In this document: positions 1 through 12,881 of the stretch, in pieces
How the letters are laid out: every line of letters starts with the position of its first letter
How positions within the stretch are numbered: position 1 is the first letter of the stretch
Assembly: GCF_947507565.1 (NCBI RefSeq)
Contig: NC_089193.1
Span: 806,001 to 870,000, forward strand
Length of the DNA stretch: 64,000 nucleotides
Reading direction: 5' to 3'
From: Oscarella lobularis
Taxonomy: Eukaryota; Porifera; Homoscleromorpha; Homosclerophorida; Oscarellidae
Made by a program: the position numbers and the translations under genes
Notes under the pieces: model-generated
Told to the model about the DNA's origin: nothing
The model's input: the letters and a program-made list of their open reading frames with translations, nothing else
The model's database searches: none

Positions 1-2272
1 AACATTAATTGGAAATACTAACAGCCGCACTGCAGGAGATATAATCTCATGCTGAAGTAAGGCAAAATTATTTACTTGGGAATGAATGAATGAATGAATA
101 CATAAATGAAAATACGTATCTTCGTTAGCTATTTTGCCACGCGACCAAATTCTCTTCTAGCAAGATAGTTACACTACAGGGAGTCCACTACCCTGACATC
201 AACGGCGGAAGTATGTGTCACAGAGAGAGAGAGAAATGTACGGATAATCTAAACATGACGAGAAAGTGCAACTGTCTGCTAACGTCAATAGGCCGTAAAA
301 ATGTCATGCATTATCCGGCAACCAGCGCCCATGCCAGAGACCGAGGATATTTTTGACGTAACAGCTATAGCTATAGCCTTGAAAAGCTATTTCATTTTGT
401 ATCGCGCATCTGCCGGCATCTAACTCTACCATAGTCTAAAGTACCATAATAAAAAATTTTTTTACAAAGTTTTACCAAATCAAGCGAAGCGTAGGTTAAT
501 ATCCACGGCTTCCTGTTTTCGTCTGTTGGTAAAGTGAATGGGCTTCGACGCTTCGAAATTTCTCTCAGTAATCTTGCCAATAAAACTTCTCTTGAATATT
601 ACTCACATGACATTAGTGAAATCGATACTTAGGGTCACTGTGACTCTTATACCCACGACGGCTGTGCTTGCGCTTTTAGAATAGCTCTTCGTCGTTTCCA
701 CTCCTGACGTCTCGTCAAAAGTCTTCTGCTCAGCGCTGCCATTGACATGGTCGTCCACTCTGGTCTACAAATACTGGAATAGTATCTTAAATAGTAATTC
801 CGTTGCGAAGCACAGACATTGTGAGATTTTACGCTGCATGGTTCATTTTTGGTAAATTTTCGGCAGCAATCACCGTGTAAGGCGAAGGAGCACGTACTGC
901 ATGAAATTTCTGCACAACAATTTTTTTACTCTCACAATTATTAAAACAGGTCGAGGCTTATTTCTAACCTAAGGTGTTGGAACCAATTCCTGTGTTTTTT
1001 AGGCCCAGAGAATCAAGAATTGCTATCGACCTCTCTTCGACCGTGACAACCTATTGGACTGTCATCTCCAGTGGACAACAACGATTATGACCTACCCCTA
1101 GCATCCAATGATTCACATCGTGAATTGGTATTAAAATACAGTTAACGTCATCTAAGTTTCGCTGTAGATGAAAAGAATGAAATTTGCTGAATGTAGTGAA
1201 TGTTTGGAGTACTGTACCTGAAGTAACATCGCATTTTTTGGCCTCGCGATATTTCCTCTCCTCGCAAGGAAATTACTTGCAATTGTGTCAAACACAGCAA
1301 TTTTGTGTGACGGAGAAAGGGATTTCAAAGCGAGGGCCAGAAAGGCATTTATGGCCTATAAGGCACAAAACAGTTAATAATGACATATGAGAAGTGAATG
1401 TCACGTACACATCCTGTAAGCCATCGATTGTTCCAAATTCTCAGGATGTCGTCAAGGTAAAGAGAGACCTTTTCAACTCTTCCAATCGGATAGCCGTACC
1501 CCGCCATTGATTGTAGCTCAGCGACAGCCTACGTAGAAAGACAAAGACGTTTTCACTGCAGAACGCGTATTATGCAACACTAACATCAATGGCATGAAAT
1601 GCTTTTTTTTCCACGGTTCTTTCTCAATTGACGACGGCCATAGACTTTTCTCGTTTTCATCGTTGCTGCTAGTGGCAATTGCGTCGTTCAAACCACATCT
1701 GTTCTCGAGAACCAATTGCCGAATCATCTATGGCCGTTACGCTTGTAGGCCATCTTCTGCAGCACAAAGCCGATTGCAACGCCGAACAAATTCGTTGAAC
1801 TCGCAGAACATAGTTTACCTATTTGCACTATTGGATATACAGAAGTTTGTAGAACAATTGCCGTGGCCGGAATCCGCGACGTCAAAAGAATCTATACCAG
1901 CCCCGAGTGTGCCGCCCGCAGTTGCCTACAATTTATTTCCATTAAGCTATCGTGATTTGTGCATTTGGCAATAACTAAGGTCATGTGCGAATGCCGTTGA
2001 TACAGTGTCGTCGCTGCAGACACAGCCCATGTCGTCACGCACGATATTCGCTATGGGCTAAAACATCTAGAATATTATGAAAAACACTACATCTAGATTA
2101 CTAAAATACCTTATTATGCAAGGGCAACGCACAAGGTTTGGCCTTTTTCGCTTTTCGGCAACATTCGACGTTGTACAGATAAGAGCATCTGGCGGATCGT
2201 TGCTTCGTGCAGCCGTCATTGCAAAGGCAGTCTCGCGTACGCTTAGCGGCTACGAAGTTTAAATATTGCAAA
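1..2272. other. Gene-poor stretch, nothing recognised
   Basis: I see no recognisable gene. Open frames of 60-126 codons occur on both strands (the longest is 1594-1974 on the plus strand) but have no recognisable motif and no convincing splice structure. A short (TGAA)n-like microsatellite lies near 84-112. This may be intergenic or intronic DNA. Confidence 0.5.
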
Positions 2273-4091
2273 TTAACTATGTACATGACGAGACCACTTC
2301 TTACCTTTTCTTACAGTTATAGGAGGTTTATTCCGGAGTAGGCTTTTTGCACGCAATTGCCTACTAGCTTCTTCTCCTGCAGTTATCAATGTTATTTTAC
2401 TTACAGGACACATGACAGTGTGCTCCTTGTCATCAATTTTGTATGTTACCTGATGACACAATGAACGATACAGTGAATTCGTTTACGTCATTTGGTGACA
2501 TTTATCATATCTTATAGATAAGATTTTGTTGATCAGCTTCGGTAATTGTTGCTGGAATAGAAAGTGGAAGTCCTTTCTTGGACTTTCCCCGCTTTCCACT
2601 TTGAGGAAGATGAACGATGGCTCTCACTTTGTCCCCAACGTTGTAAAGCGATGGAGGATTTCTCCAGTTCTTTCTGCACCATCTTCGAAGCAGTCTTTGT
2701 ATTCCATTGCTGACCGTCACTGCGTATCTCCCGTTGTTGTTCCTGCCTTGCGCGAATGGCATCACCGTAGTCAGTCAGAGGTTCAGCTCTGCACTGCACA
2801 CAAACCTTCAAAGTAACGTATATGTTGGAAATCAAATTTTGATTTAACAATCTATTACGTGGTTAGAAAGTGGGGACTCATCTTTGGGTGGAACTGAGTC
2901 CTCGTTCGGTTGCGTTTTCCTGTACGGAAGGGCCTCAGTAATAGTGTTTGCTGGGCGACCAAAGAAAATTGTAAAAGGACAAAATTTGTCTGGCAACAAA
3001 CAGTAACATAATGTAACGACATCTCCACAACAGATATTTATTATAGTACCTCCAAACGCTCGATGAGGACGCGTATTGTATAAATTTTGATATACAGGCA
3101 GTTGGTCAACCCAATCAACGCATCCGTTGTTTGCCTGCAAATCGTGATATATCATTCCCTTCCATGAGCTGTGACTTCTTTCAATCTAAACAACATGCGT
3201 CATCACTCTTCCACACGTACGGGTAATTAAAATACAACTTTTCCTTGGCTTTCAGGGTGGTATGGACGACTGTTGATTATTCTGACATTGAAACAAGCCA
3301 TAACAAGACGAACAGACCACTTAAACTCCGTTCCTTGGTCGCACTGAAGTATTTTGGGAGTCCCAATGATAGCAAACACGTCTTTAAGCTGATCCGCTAC
3401 TGCAGTCGCTGTCTTATCGGAAAGGGCTCGTAGCACAACATAACGGCTGAACACGTCTATGAATGACAAGACGTATCGGTAGGACTTGCCTCCTTTTGTC
3501 ACAACCAGGGACTTCATATCGACGAGATCTATTTGAACTCGTGCCATGGGAGCGTCCGACGTTATTGGCTTCAATGGTCCCTTGTTTCGAAACATCGGTT
3601 GTTTGTTCTGTGAAATACATATAGGTCACTAAGTACACGTAGTTACAGTACGATTGAATGGTACACTATGAAAAGGTGATTTCTTGAGCCAGTCATCAAT
3701 TTGCCTCGTTGAGATGCCAGCGTAATGGCGCCTAATTGCCTAAGAACGACACATGTACAAACATAACAATAGAATCAAAGTACGTGATGAAGAACTTTTT
3801 GAATTTCCTCTCTTTAATGTTTCGTAGAAATGTTGAATGATGTCCTGCACATCTCCCATTCGCACCCATATCTGCCCACGCTTGTTTAGCACGTGAACGA
3901 CACTATCTTGCAGACGATCATCCCACTTGGACGTCACTTGGACGTCTTTCTCCTTGTTCATGAGTATACGTCTAGCTTTCTTTTGTAACGCCGAGAGATC
4001 TTTATACGGAACAGTCAGAAGATCCTCATTCTCGTACACAAGAACGGCGTGAAGATCGTCGTCCAACGCACTCTCCGCACGTCCCGCATCC
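2273..4091 (-). CDS. Ginger/gypsy-type integrase gene (KRBA2-like), split by introns
   Basis: DDE integrase of the retroviral-integrase superfamily, which catalyses strand transfer of element ends. Read on the minus strand, a segment at 4091-3800 leads to a short exon near 3739-3650, then the catalytic core at 3602-3240. The first aspartate lies in the motif QIDLVDM, the second in LQCDQGTEF, and the glutamate in PESQGK. The core continues at about 3170-2850 after removal of a small GT-AG intron near 3055-2998, which restores the usual 'PFTIFFGR' type motif. The C-terminal 'YNVGDKV' segment follows at 2765-2505. No HHCC zinc finger is evident. The reading frame slips once at the AAA run (TTT on the plus strand, 2671-2673), so it is either a decayed copy or an assembly indel. 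Introns inside an integrase core fit Ginger-type DNA transposons or a domesticated gene better than a retrotransposon. No flanking terminal repeats were found. Confidence 0.7.
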
Positions 4092-7000
4092 TTTGTACAA
4101 CAATAATGTGATTGAGTCCGTATATACAAAACATCCCCCAATGACTGTATGCAGCTGTACCTCAAACTGTTCGTCACCAGTCTGCACGTCACACATTGTT
4201 CCCTCTTCACTCTAGGAAACAATTTCGTAAAACAGAGCACTAAACACCCTAGCGTGAAAGGAACCACCGGCTGGCCACTCCTTCAAACGTGTTCTCTCGT
4301 GCCTATCAATTCCGCGGAATGTTCCTTACATAAACGAATCAGTACGCTGATTGACGTTTACCGGACTTCCGTGTGCTGTCGACTGAACGTCCATGTAGTT
4401 AGTTATCGACGTACTCTTCAGCTTGCTTCATCCTACAAATTTAATTACGTGATCTTGACGTTGTCTAAATACGGTGAGTGGTAAGGCGTCGACGCAATAC
4501 ATAAACGACTCATTATCACAACTTCCTAGACCCGCATTTGACGCGAGAAGGTGCAGGCACGAGAGAGAAGCGTGGGAGAAAGTAGAGCCGAGCTCGAGGT
4601 AGGAGTGGCCGGACGTCCCCGCGAGTTTACCATAAGTCTTCGTCGCCGAAGGCTGAACTACTCTCGGTCGAGTCGTTATTCATCATAGTTTGACTGATAA
4701 ACTTTAACGATGGAAGGAATGAGAAAGATTGTGCGAAAATTCTATAACATGCGCTAAATGAACAAAAACGAGGAATGAGAAAGATTGTGCGAAAATTCTA
4801 TGACGTGCGCTAAATGAACAAAAACGATTTGTGATGCCTGACATTTCTGCAAGTGACAGCCGTGAACTGTTGTGTCCCCGCGATCGTAGAATTCTGGCAG
4901 AGAATCACATGACACGCTTAACATTGCTTCGCCAATAACACGATGACTGTAACGTATGAACTCGACTTTTGATATTCCCCTACATTTCACAAGATATACA
5001 GAAAGAGTAATCTCAAACAGTTTTTTGTGGTGAGTGACCAAAAAATGCTTCGACAAAAGCCGCAATTATAGCGCAAATGTTGGGAAAAGCTGTAGCGCAC
5101 GCTACAAAGACATATTCTCGACCGTTTTTCATCTAGAGGGACGCACTCGACGAATACCGTACCGCTATATCGTCTTTTGAGACCTCTTTAGAAGACGTTT
5201 GCGCAGGTTAGAGCTCAATCGCGAGTAGCATAAAGGAACTCGCGAATGGCGTGTCGGTTTCTGCTCGTCCACGTAGACGATACTCTATTGTTGGTCATTT
5301 ATACACTCTCTCGTCTTCTATAGCTCCTCCGGATCGTGTAAAATCGTTGTCCTAGGGTTAGGGTTTAACCATAATGCTTCGTGTATTTCAGGTCACTACC
5401 TCTCTGGAAGAATCACTTTTAGTAGGCAATAACAGTAAAAAGTTCCGATGAATCCGTGCTAAACGCAGTAAACCGCTTTTATTCACATAAATCTAATTTC
5501 CAATTGGTAGTGGTATAGAGGCTTTGAATTTTTTTTCTATGTGCAGAAGTACCGGAAGCTTGATTAACCGAGTGACTTTTGGACCGTTATTTAGTCTTAA
5601 TTCCCAATACATAAATTTTTAGTCAAATTTATAATGTTCTTCTTTTCACGTCCTTTACATGGAGAACGTCTTTAGGATGTTGTAGAATTATATTTAAACG
5701 TCGCTGTCTGTTTCGAGTATTATTACATGTAGTTGGTCACTTGTCATTTCGTACGCGGGCTTTTGACCACCATTCTTGCTGCACCTGGCTCATGTTTTGG
5801 TCCTTTCGAGCGAGCAATGGTTGACGGAGATCATTTACAAGCTTATCCGGGTTCCTAGGAACTAACGTTAGATGCGCAGGCGATGCTAAATTCGATCGTT
5901 TTCGTCCAAGTATAGGCTTTGACAACATACGAAACCGGCCGGCAGGAGAGACAGTGGGTTAAATGTCCGTTATCGTACAGAAAATGGACTGGAATAATAT
6001 GCTAGGCGGCGCAGAAACGTGAAAGTGGCAGCATCGAAAGCGAACAATCGAACGGAATGCTATTAGAGGCGGTGACGAAGACAACGACGAAGAGAACGCC
6101 GGTCTGTTAGTGTCGGCCTGTTGGCAACGCAATCAAAGGTGATCAGCATCATGGTCAAGCCATAGCACAAGGAACAAGGTATATTATAATTTATTTTTTA
6201 TATTTTATTAGCTTGACGACTGATGTCTAGCACAGATAATGCATTATGCATTTTGATATTTTGATTGATGACATTTGTTCATTGTCAACCTCAGCTGCAC
6301 CATTAGATAAGTCTATTGCTTAGCTAAGTTATGGCCTTGATGCTTTGAAATTGTGTGTTAGGTACCGTTCACCAAGAAAGGAGTTCGTATCACAAGGACG
6401 ACATTTTCAATCAAGATGGGTCTTTCGTATGCTGGAAACAGCATTATGGACATATTTGGGTTCGACCAAATAAGTACTGTATATGTGATGTTTTGTCGCA
6501 GAAAGGCAAAAAGTTTCGATTTCTCAGCTGCGAAGGAATGAATTCAAGTGCAATTTAGAAGTTTCACTACCTGCCTAGAATAGCATCGAACCATGCTGGT
6601 TTGCACTGGCTGCGACTTCGCTTTCGAAGTTCGAGGTTGGGGCAGCCACATGTTCCTAGGGCTTTAGCTATCTCTACTAAACACTACGCGGCTTTCGCCG
6701 TTGCTCGCCGAAAATGCCAATAACGATGAAATAAAGTGCTTTAATGTACCTGATGCAGAATTTGTCGAGGAATCGATCTGTGCTAATAGTTTCAAAATCG
6801 GACAAACCGTTCGCGAGTTATTAACGAATGAGAAAACACAAGTCTCGGATAGAATGTTTAAACATCAATATTTACTAAATTTCACTCTTTTCACAGATCA
6901 AATATTTTTTAAAACAATTGTTTTATAACCATACTGCTGTGGTTAAAATTTCAAATTTGTTGACATAGCCGTTTCAGTAATCAATAATCACCAAATTTTA

Positions 7001-7712
7001 CAAATAAATGTGAATATTTTGGAAACCGATTCAAATATCAAATTAATTTTTTTTGGAAATGAGTTATAGAATGCGTCCGCGTCTTCCAGGTGCAAAGAGA
7101 TTTCATTTCAAGCAATTTATTTCTTTAAAAAATTAAAAAAAATACGAAACAATCTTTTAAAAATTCAACACTTTCTACAAAGCTTATACTTTGTATTGCA
7201 ATAGACTCTAAAAAAATCTAAGAGAAGAGATTTAGAGAGTTAACTTGAAAAAGTCCTATAAAATGTACCGGTTTCCTTTGCAGCCAACAGCACGCTGCTA
7301 GTCGTCTTCGCTGACCCTTTCTTGCGTCTTCACATTACACTAAAGAACCAAAAAACATCTCTCAGAGGACGTCTTCATTCGACCTCCGACTTCCGGCTAG
7401 AACCGCGGACGATTTGGGGTCTTACACCCACTCAACGGGTCTGTCTTAGCGCACCGAAGCGAGCTGACGCGAGCTACGGCTGTCTATACGCGTCAAACTC
7501 GCTGCACGGAGGATTCCCGCGAGGACGGTAGTCATCCACTGTTCGCTTTGGTCAGCCAAAGCTGGCTTTAGTCAGCCAAACCTTCGCAAACTCACCTGAA
7601 AGACGAGAGACGGTCGTCGCCGTCGTCGCGCGCTCTGAGGACAACACGCCCGCTATTGTCGAAATACGCCCGCCTGCTTGCGTACAATGTACGCAGACAG
7701 GTTGCTTACGGT
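4092..7712. other. Gene-poor stretch
   Basis: No gene could be supported. Open frames at 4149-4484 (+), 4754-5065 (-), 6355-6558 (+) and 6701-6928 (+) have no recognisable motif; the last two are bordered by AT-rich DNA and could be isolated exons. A TTAGGG-like dimer at about 5354-5368 is too short to call telomeric. The stretch from 6900 to 7260 is strongly AT-rich. Confidence 0.4.
4715..4826. repeat. Two-copy 56-bp tandem duplication
   Basis: A 56-bp unit starting AGGAATGAGAAAG occurs twice back to back (4715-4770 and 4771-4826) with only a couple of substitutions. Its function is unknown. Confidence 0.85.
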
Positions 7713-7827
7713 TCCTGCAAATGGAAACAGTTTACGGCAGTACTGCACATAATTATATAGATATGCATGCGTGCGCACGACTTACGGGTATCTATGACGT
7801 TGTTCTTTCAGTTTCCATTTGCAGGAC
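7713..7827. repeat. 16-bp inverted repeat bordering the GGC array
   Basis: TCCTGCAAATGGAAAC at 7713-7728 is the exact reverse complement of 7812-7827, with 83 bp between the arms. The right arm abuts the start of the low-complexity GGC/GTC array. Confidence 0.8.
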
Positions 7828-9826
7828 ACACAGGCGGCCTCGGCGGGGGCGGCGGCGGGGGCGGGGGCGGCGGCGGCGGCGGCATCGTTGTCTTCGTCGT
7901 CGCTGTCGGCGGCGGCGGCGGCGGCGGAGGCCTTGTTGTCTTTGTCAACGGCGGCGGCAGCGGCGGTTGTGGCGGCGGCGTCGTCTGCGGCAGTGGCGGC
8001 GGCGGTGTCAGCGTCGTCGCCGGCAGCGTTGTCGTTTCGTCGTAATTTGGTGGCGTCGTCATCGTCGTCGGCGTCGTTATCGTTGTCGTCATCGGCGGCG
8101 TCGCCGTCGGTGTCGGAAGCGGTGGCGTTGGCAGCGGCGGCGACGGCGGCGGCGATGTCGCCGTTGTCGTCGTCGGCGGCGGCGGCGGCGGCGTCGACGG
8201 CGGCGGTGGCGATGGCGGCGGCGGCGGCGTCCTCGTCGTCTTTGTCATCGGCGGCGGCGGCGTCTGTGGTGGCAGCGGCGTCTGCGGCGGCTGCGGCGGC
8301 GGTTTCAGCGTCGTCGTCTTTGTCGCCGGCGGCGTCGTTGTTGTCGTCGTAATTAGTGGCGTCGTCATCGTCGTCGGCGTCGCAATCGTTGTCGGCATTG
8401 GTGTCGTCATCGTCTTCGTCGTCGTCGGCGGCGGCGATGGCGGCGGCGGCGGTGGTGGCGTCGGTGACGCCGTTGTCGTCGTCGTTGGCGGCGGCGGCGG
8501 CGGTGGCGTCGGTGACGTCGTTGTCGTCGTCGTTGGCGGCGGCGGCGGCGGTGGCGGTATCGTCGTTGTCGACGGCGGCAGCGGCGGCGGCGACGGCGGC
8601 AGCGGCAGCGGCGGCGGCGTCGTTGTCGTTGTCGACGGCAGCAACGGCGGCGGCTGCGGCGGGGGCAACCGCGGCGGCGGTGGCGGCGTTGTCGTCGTTG
8701 TTGTCGTCGGCAGCAACAGCGGCGGTGGCGGAAGCGGCGGCGGCGCCGGCGGCGGCGGAAGCGGCGGCGGCGGCGGCGACGGCGGCGGCGGCGACGACGG
8801 CGGCGACGCGGCGGCGGCGGCGTTCTCGTCGTCTTCGTCAACGGCGGCGGCGTCTGTGGCGGCGGCGGCGGTGTCAGCGTCGTCGCCTTCGTCGCCTGCG
8901 GCGTCGTCGTTGCCGTCGTAATTTGTGGCGTCGTCATCGTCGTCGGCGTCGCAATTGTTGTCGTCATCGGTGTCGTTGTCGTCTTCGTCGTCGTCGGCGG
9001 CGGCGATGTCAGCGGCGGCGGCGGCGGCGTTGATGACGCCGTTGTCGTCGTCGGCGGCGGCGGCGGCAGCGGCGGTGGCGGCGGTGTAGTCGTTATCGTC
9101 GTTGTCGACGGCGGCGGCGGCGGCGTCGGCGGTTGCGGCGGCGGCGGCGGTGTCGTCGTTGTCTTCGGCTGCAGCTGCGACGGCGTCATCGTCGTCGGCG
9201 ACGGTGGGGTCCGACGTCGTCGTCGGAGGCGTCATCTTCGTCGTCTTCGTTGTCTACGGCGGCGGGGCCGGCGTCGGCGGGGCCGGCGTCGGCGGCAGCG
9301 GCGGCGCCGGCGTCGGCGTTGTCGTCGTCGGCAGCATTGGCGGCGGCGGCTTTGGCGGTGGCGGTGGCGGCGGCGTTGACGGTGACGGCGGAAGCGGCGG
9401 CGGCGACGTCGTCTTCGTCATCGTTGTCAGCGTTGTCGTCGTCGGCAGCATCGGCGGCGGCAGCTTCGGCAGTGGCGACGGCGGCGGCGGCGGCTGCGGC
9501 AGCCTCGTTGTCTTCGTCAACGGTGGCGGCGGCGGTGGCGGCGGCGGCGGTCTTGTTGTCCTCGTCAACGGCGGCGGCGGCGGCGGCGGCGTCTGTGGCG
9601 GCGGTGTCTGCGGCGGTGGTGGTGGCGGTGTCAGCGTCGTCGTCTTCGTCGCCGGCGGCGTAGTCATTGTCGTTGTAATTGGTGGCGTTGTCATCGTTGT
9701 CGGCGTCGTTATCGTTGTCGTCATCGGCGCCGTCGCCGTCGCTGTCGGCAGCGGCGGCGGCGTTGGCAGCGGCGGCGGCGGCGTCTGCGGTGTTGTCGTC
9801 GTCTTCGTCGTCGTCGGCAGCGGCGA

Positions 9827-9884
<58 letters not shown>

Positions 9885-10130
9885 AGCGGTGGCGGCGGCA
9901 GCAGCGGTGTCGCCGTTGTCGTCGTCGTTGGCGGCGGCGGCGTTGGCGGCGGTATCGTCGTTGTCGACGGCGGCAGCGGCGGCGGCGACGGTGGCGGCGG
10001 CAGCGGCGGCGGCGTCCTTGTCGTTGTCGACGGAAGCAACTGCGGCGGCGGCGGCGGGGCAACGACGGTGGCGGCGGCGACGGTGGCGGCGGCGGCGGCG
10101 GCGACGGCGGCAGCGGCGGCAGCGGTCAGC
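7828..10130. repeat. 2.3-kb GGC/GTC low-complexity array
   Basis: The stretch is almost entirely built from GGC, GTC, GCA and TCG trinucleotides, so it stays open in several frames. It reads as Ala/Ser or Gly/Val on the plus strand and Pro/Thr on the minus strand. It is not a pure trinucleotide repeat. Modules of the type 'GTAATT.GTGGCGTCGTCATCG' recur near 8041, 8349, 8919 and 9676, which implies block duplications. The longest near-pure GGC run is about 9826-9890. Whether any of it is translated cannot be decided from the sequence. It lies directly upstream of the kinase-like gene and could be an exon, an intron or a promoter of it. Confidence 0.9.
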
Positions 10131-10136
10131 AAGGAA

Positions 10137-11310
10137 AAGAGCATGCCTAACTCCTTACGACAAAGAGCAGCAGAAGTTGGACATGGATATGCCCGCTGCT
10201 AGTGACTTGACCGACATAAAGCGGAAGGCGCATGAACTGTTTTTCTGTCAGCGAAGCTTCTACCGATGTACTGCAGACGGTAAGTTTCTCAATGTAAAAA
10301 AACTTCAAAAGTGTAGCTAAGCTTATAGATGTGATATTGTATAAGAAAGTGGGTCAGGTCGAAAAGAAAATGACCGAAACCATTGTTGACGTGGAAACAA
10401 AACAAGAATGTCCCTTCACCCTTGCCATATGGAAGAAGGCGCTGCCAAGGAAAGTCCCCATGATCTACGCAACACTTCCTGAAAAGTGTACGATGGTGTC
10501 AAGTGAAGGAAGTGTTTTACTAGCATTTTAGTATATTTTAGGCCACATCGTTCTACCCTCAACAAGAAGTCTCCTGAAAAGTGATTCACCCGAGAACATC
10601 TTTGAAAACAGCAGTGAGATTTACCCACACATTTGACGTCACCTTCACTACTTTCAAAGGTACAAGTGACGTTGGTCAGTCATTGCCTCAAAGAGCTTCA
10701 GCATCCGCTTTAAGACATGGAAGCGCTGTAGCGAAAAAAGTATCTGTACCAATTGTTCTAAGTGAAAAAGACGTCATGGACGCTGAAACTCTTCCGTTTC
10801 CGACGGCTACTTCAGGTGCTCCATAGTGTCTGTTCACACTGATGACGTGCAAATATTTATGTGCGCCAAATTTTTAGTGCTGGCTCTTCAGCGGTGAATC
10901 GTGCGAAACTTCCTAGTGACGTCATAGAGCAGAATACAAGTTTCTTTATATCATTTGCTAGTGAGTTAAATCACATTACTTATTTTGCAGACCTACAGGT
11001 GGAGTTCGAAAGCCTTGACATTGGTGACGTGATAGGAGAGGGCAGATTTGGAAAGGTGTTTAAGGCATTGTGGTCTTTCTCGCCAGTGGCTGTTAAGCAG
11101 ATGAAAATTGGCAGCGTGCGTTCCTTTAAAGAAATTACTATTGTTTCGTAAAATGGAACAGCATTTCTCCAGAATGAATGTCTTATTTTAACTTTACTTC
11201 GGCAGCAACCTGAAGCATACAAATATTGTTCGCTTCTTCGGATATTGCATAAAAGATGAGTCGGTGTACTTGATTACGGAATTGATCGATGGGTTTGATC
11301 TCAATACTAT
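10137..11310 (+). pseudogene. Truncated TKL-type protein kinase gene
   Basis: Spliced fragment of a tyrosine-kinase-like (TKL) kinase gene. Likely exons include 10137-10278 (donor GGTAAG), one around 10331-10510, one from 10541 with a donor near 10614 and an acceptor near 10660 (about 46-bp intron), and 10877-11150. The last carries the glycine loop GEGRFGKVFKA and the VAVKQMK lysine strand. An exon from 11206 gives 'HTNIVRFFGYC' and 'YLITELIDG', the end of the N-lobe. After about 11310 the frame runs into ATT repeats and unrelated sequence. No HRD catalytic loop, DFG motif or C-lobe appears downstream to 12.8 kb. The upstream part has no recognised domain. Either the gene was broken by insertion or rearrangement, or the rest lies beyond a very long intron containing the 12.9-25 kb transposon nest and is not in this window. 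Confidence 0.6.
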
Positions 11311-12881
11311 TATTATTATTCGTTTGATCATGCAGACAAAATCATCACAGGCTCTCGGCAGTCGCGTACCGGTTAGACTAACCGGAGAAAGGTCCTCTGT
11401 ACGCCTGCTCCGAGCCCGACCTAAATACAGCCCGTCAATACGTGTATGCGTGACCCATGCCCGCGTGAAGAGCGGAAACAAAGTGTCGACAGGACTTTGA
11501 ACGTATTGTTTCTATCCTGTTTGACCTCCACTCTATTTTAGCCACTTGGCTTTGCTTTGGGGACTAGGGCTACATACAGTACCGATGGCAGTGGCACTGT
11601 CATCGAGAAAGTTTCTTCGCAATTTTGTGCTTTACAATAGGACATTGGCAAAAATTTGTTCGGGACTCACATTAGAATAATGCTAGCATCGGCATCTCTA
11701 CTGAGGAGCCTAAGTCCCGGCCACTCAGCTAGCAAGTGCATAGAACCCGGTCGCAGAGCGAAATCATGCAGGTAAGCGATGCATGGAGTTAATTAAGCTA
11801 CTTTTTTGCACATCAAGCAAGTACTAAAGCTTGCATGAAGCTAGTAACTAATTAAGCTCTTTATACCGTAGCGTTGCCAGGTCAATGATAAATTCTCTAC
11901 CAGAGATGACGCCTGTTGTGCTCCTTGGAAAATATCGGTATTTGACTGTCAACTTAGTCAGGCTAGTGACATTCCAATTCACATTGAATCAAAAAAGCCT
12001 TTTAAACGCGAGACAGCTAGCAAACGCATGACGACTATACAGTAGCTTCGTATGCTACTATCACATTACTTACTCTATTTCTAGACTAGATAGGCTGCCT
12101 TCGACTGATCAAGTTCATGACGAAGAAAAGAACATTTAGTTCTGCGTCAATATTCCTGCCAGCACCCCAACTGCTAGCAATAAACTTGAGAAAGGACTGA
12201 CTTTCGCTGCTTCAAGAAATTAGATAAAAGAAAGAAAGAAACTCTGAGCTCTTCTTTCGATAAAAAAATTTTTATTTAATTAGCCAACCGATGCAGCAAG
12301 CGTTGAATTGCAACGTTTGTTGCATTGCAACGATTGCTGCACTATAAGCATAGACAGTTGTTCCGAAAACGAAATATTCTCCTACTGTACCACTTCAGCA
12401 GCAGTAAACAGTCAAACGACCGTTATTGATTCTAAATATTACGCTATGCTATTGGTGCATGCACTACTGTAAATGCAGCGGCTACGCTGTACATACCGTC
12501 CAAAATATCACGCCAGCTAAAGCAACTGTCAACACGGCTTTTCATCAAAATCGAACAATCTTAATTAAGGAGAGCTAGTTAGCAAAATGGAGAAAAAGAA
12601 ACATTTCTCCGTTGTGGTACTAACTGCGCAAAATTCAAAGAAAGCGGAGAAAGATTAATTCGATGAAGTGGGAAAACCAGCGCTGCTAATGAAATACTGC
12701 AGTAGAATTATTAGTGTCTCAATAGTTGGAAAAGGACAAAGTGCGTGAAAACGGTCGGAAAGGACATCCGAAGAAGGTTGCGAGAGCCCGACACATGCAC
12801 TATAGATAGCACAAAGCACCTCCTCCTGTTGTGTTAACGATTGTCGACTTCGCTCGAGAATTCATCCGTACGGATGATCCG
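11311..12881. other. No gene recognised
   Basis: The sequence after the kinase fragment has no supportable coding region. It begins with an (ATT)n-like tract at 11308-11322 and contains a perfect short palindrome (CCGGTTAG A CTAACCGG) near 11370. It is AT-rich between 12.0 and 12.7 kb and could be intronic or decayed transposon DNA. Confidence 0.4.

Noticed and set aside
1594-1974. 126-codon frame
   Set aside because: No motif and an overlapping frame on the other strand; not distinguishable from chance.
5354-5368. Telomere-like TTAGGG repeat
   Set aside because: Only two units, expected by chance in 64 kb.
7721-10202. Long Pro/Thr-, Ala/Ser- and Arg-rich open frames on both strands
   Set aside because: Low-complexity GGC/GTC DNA rarely makes stop codons in any frame; openness is not evidence of coding here.
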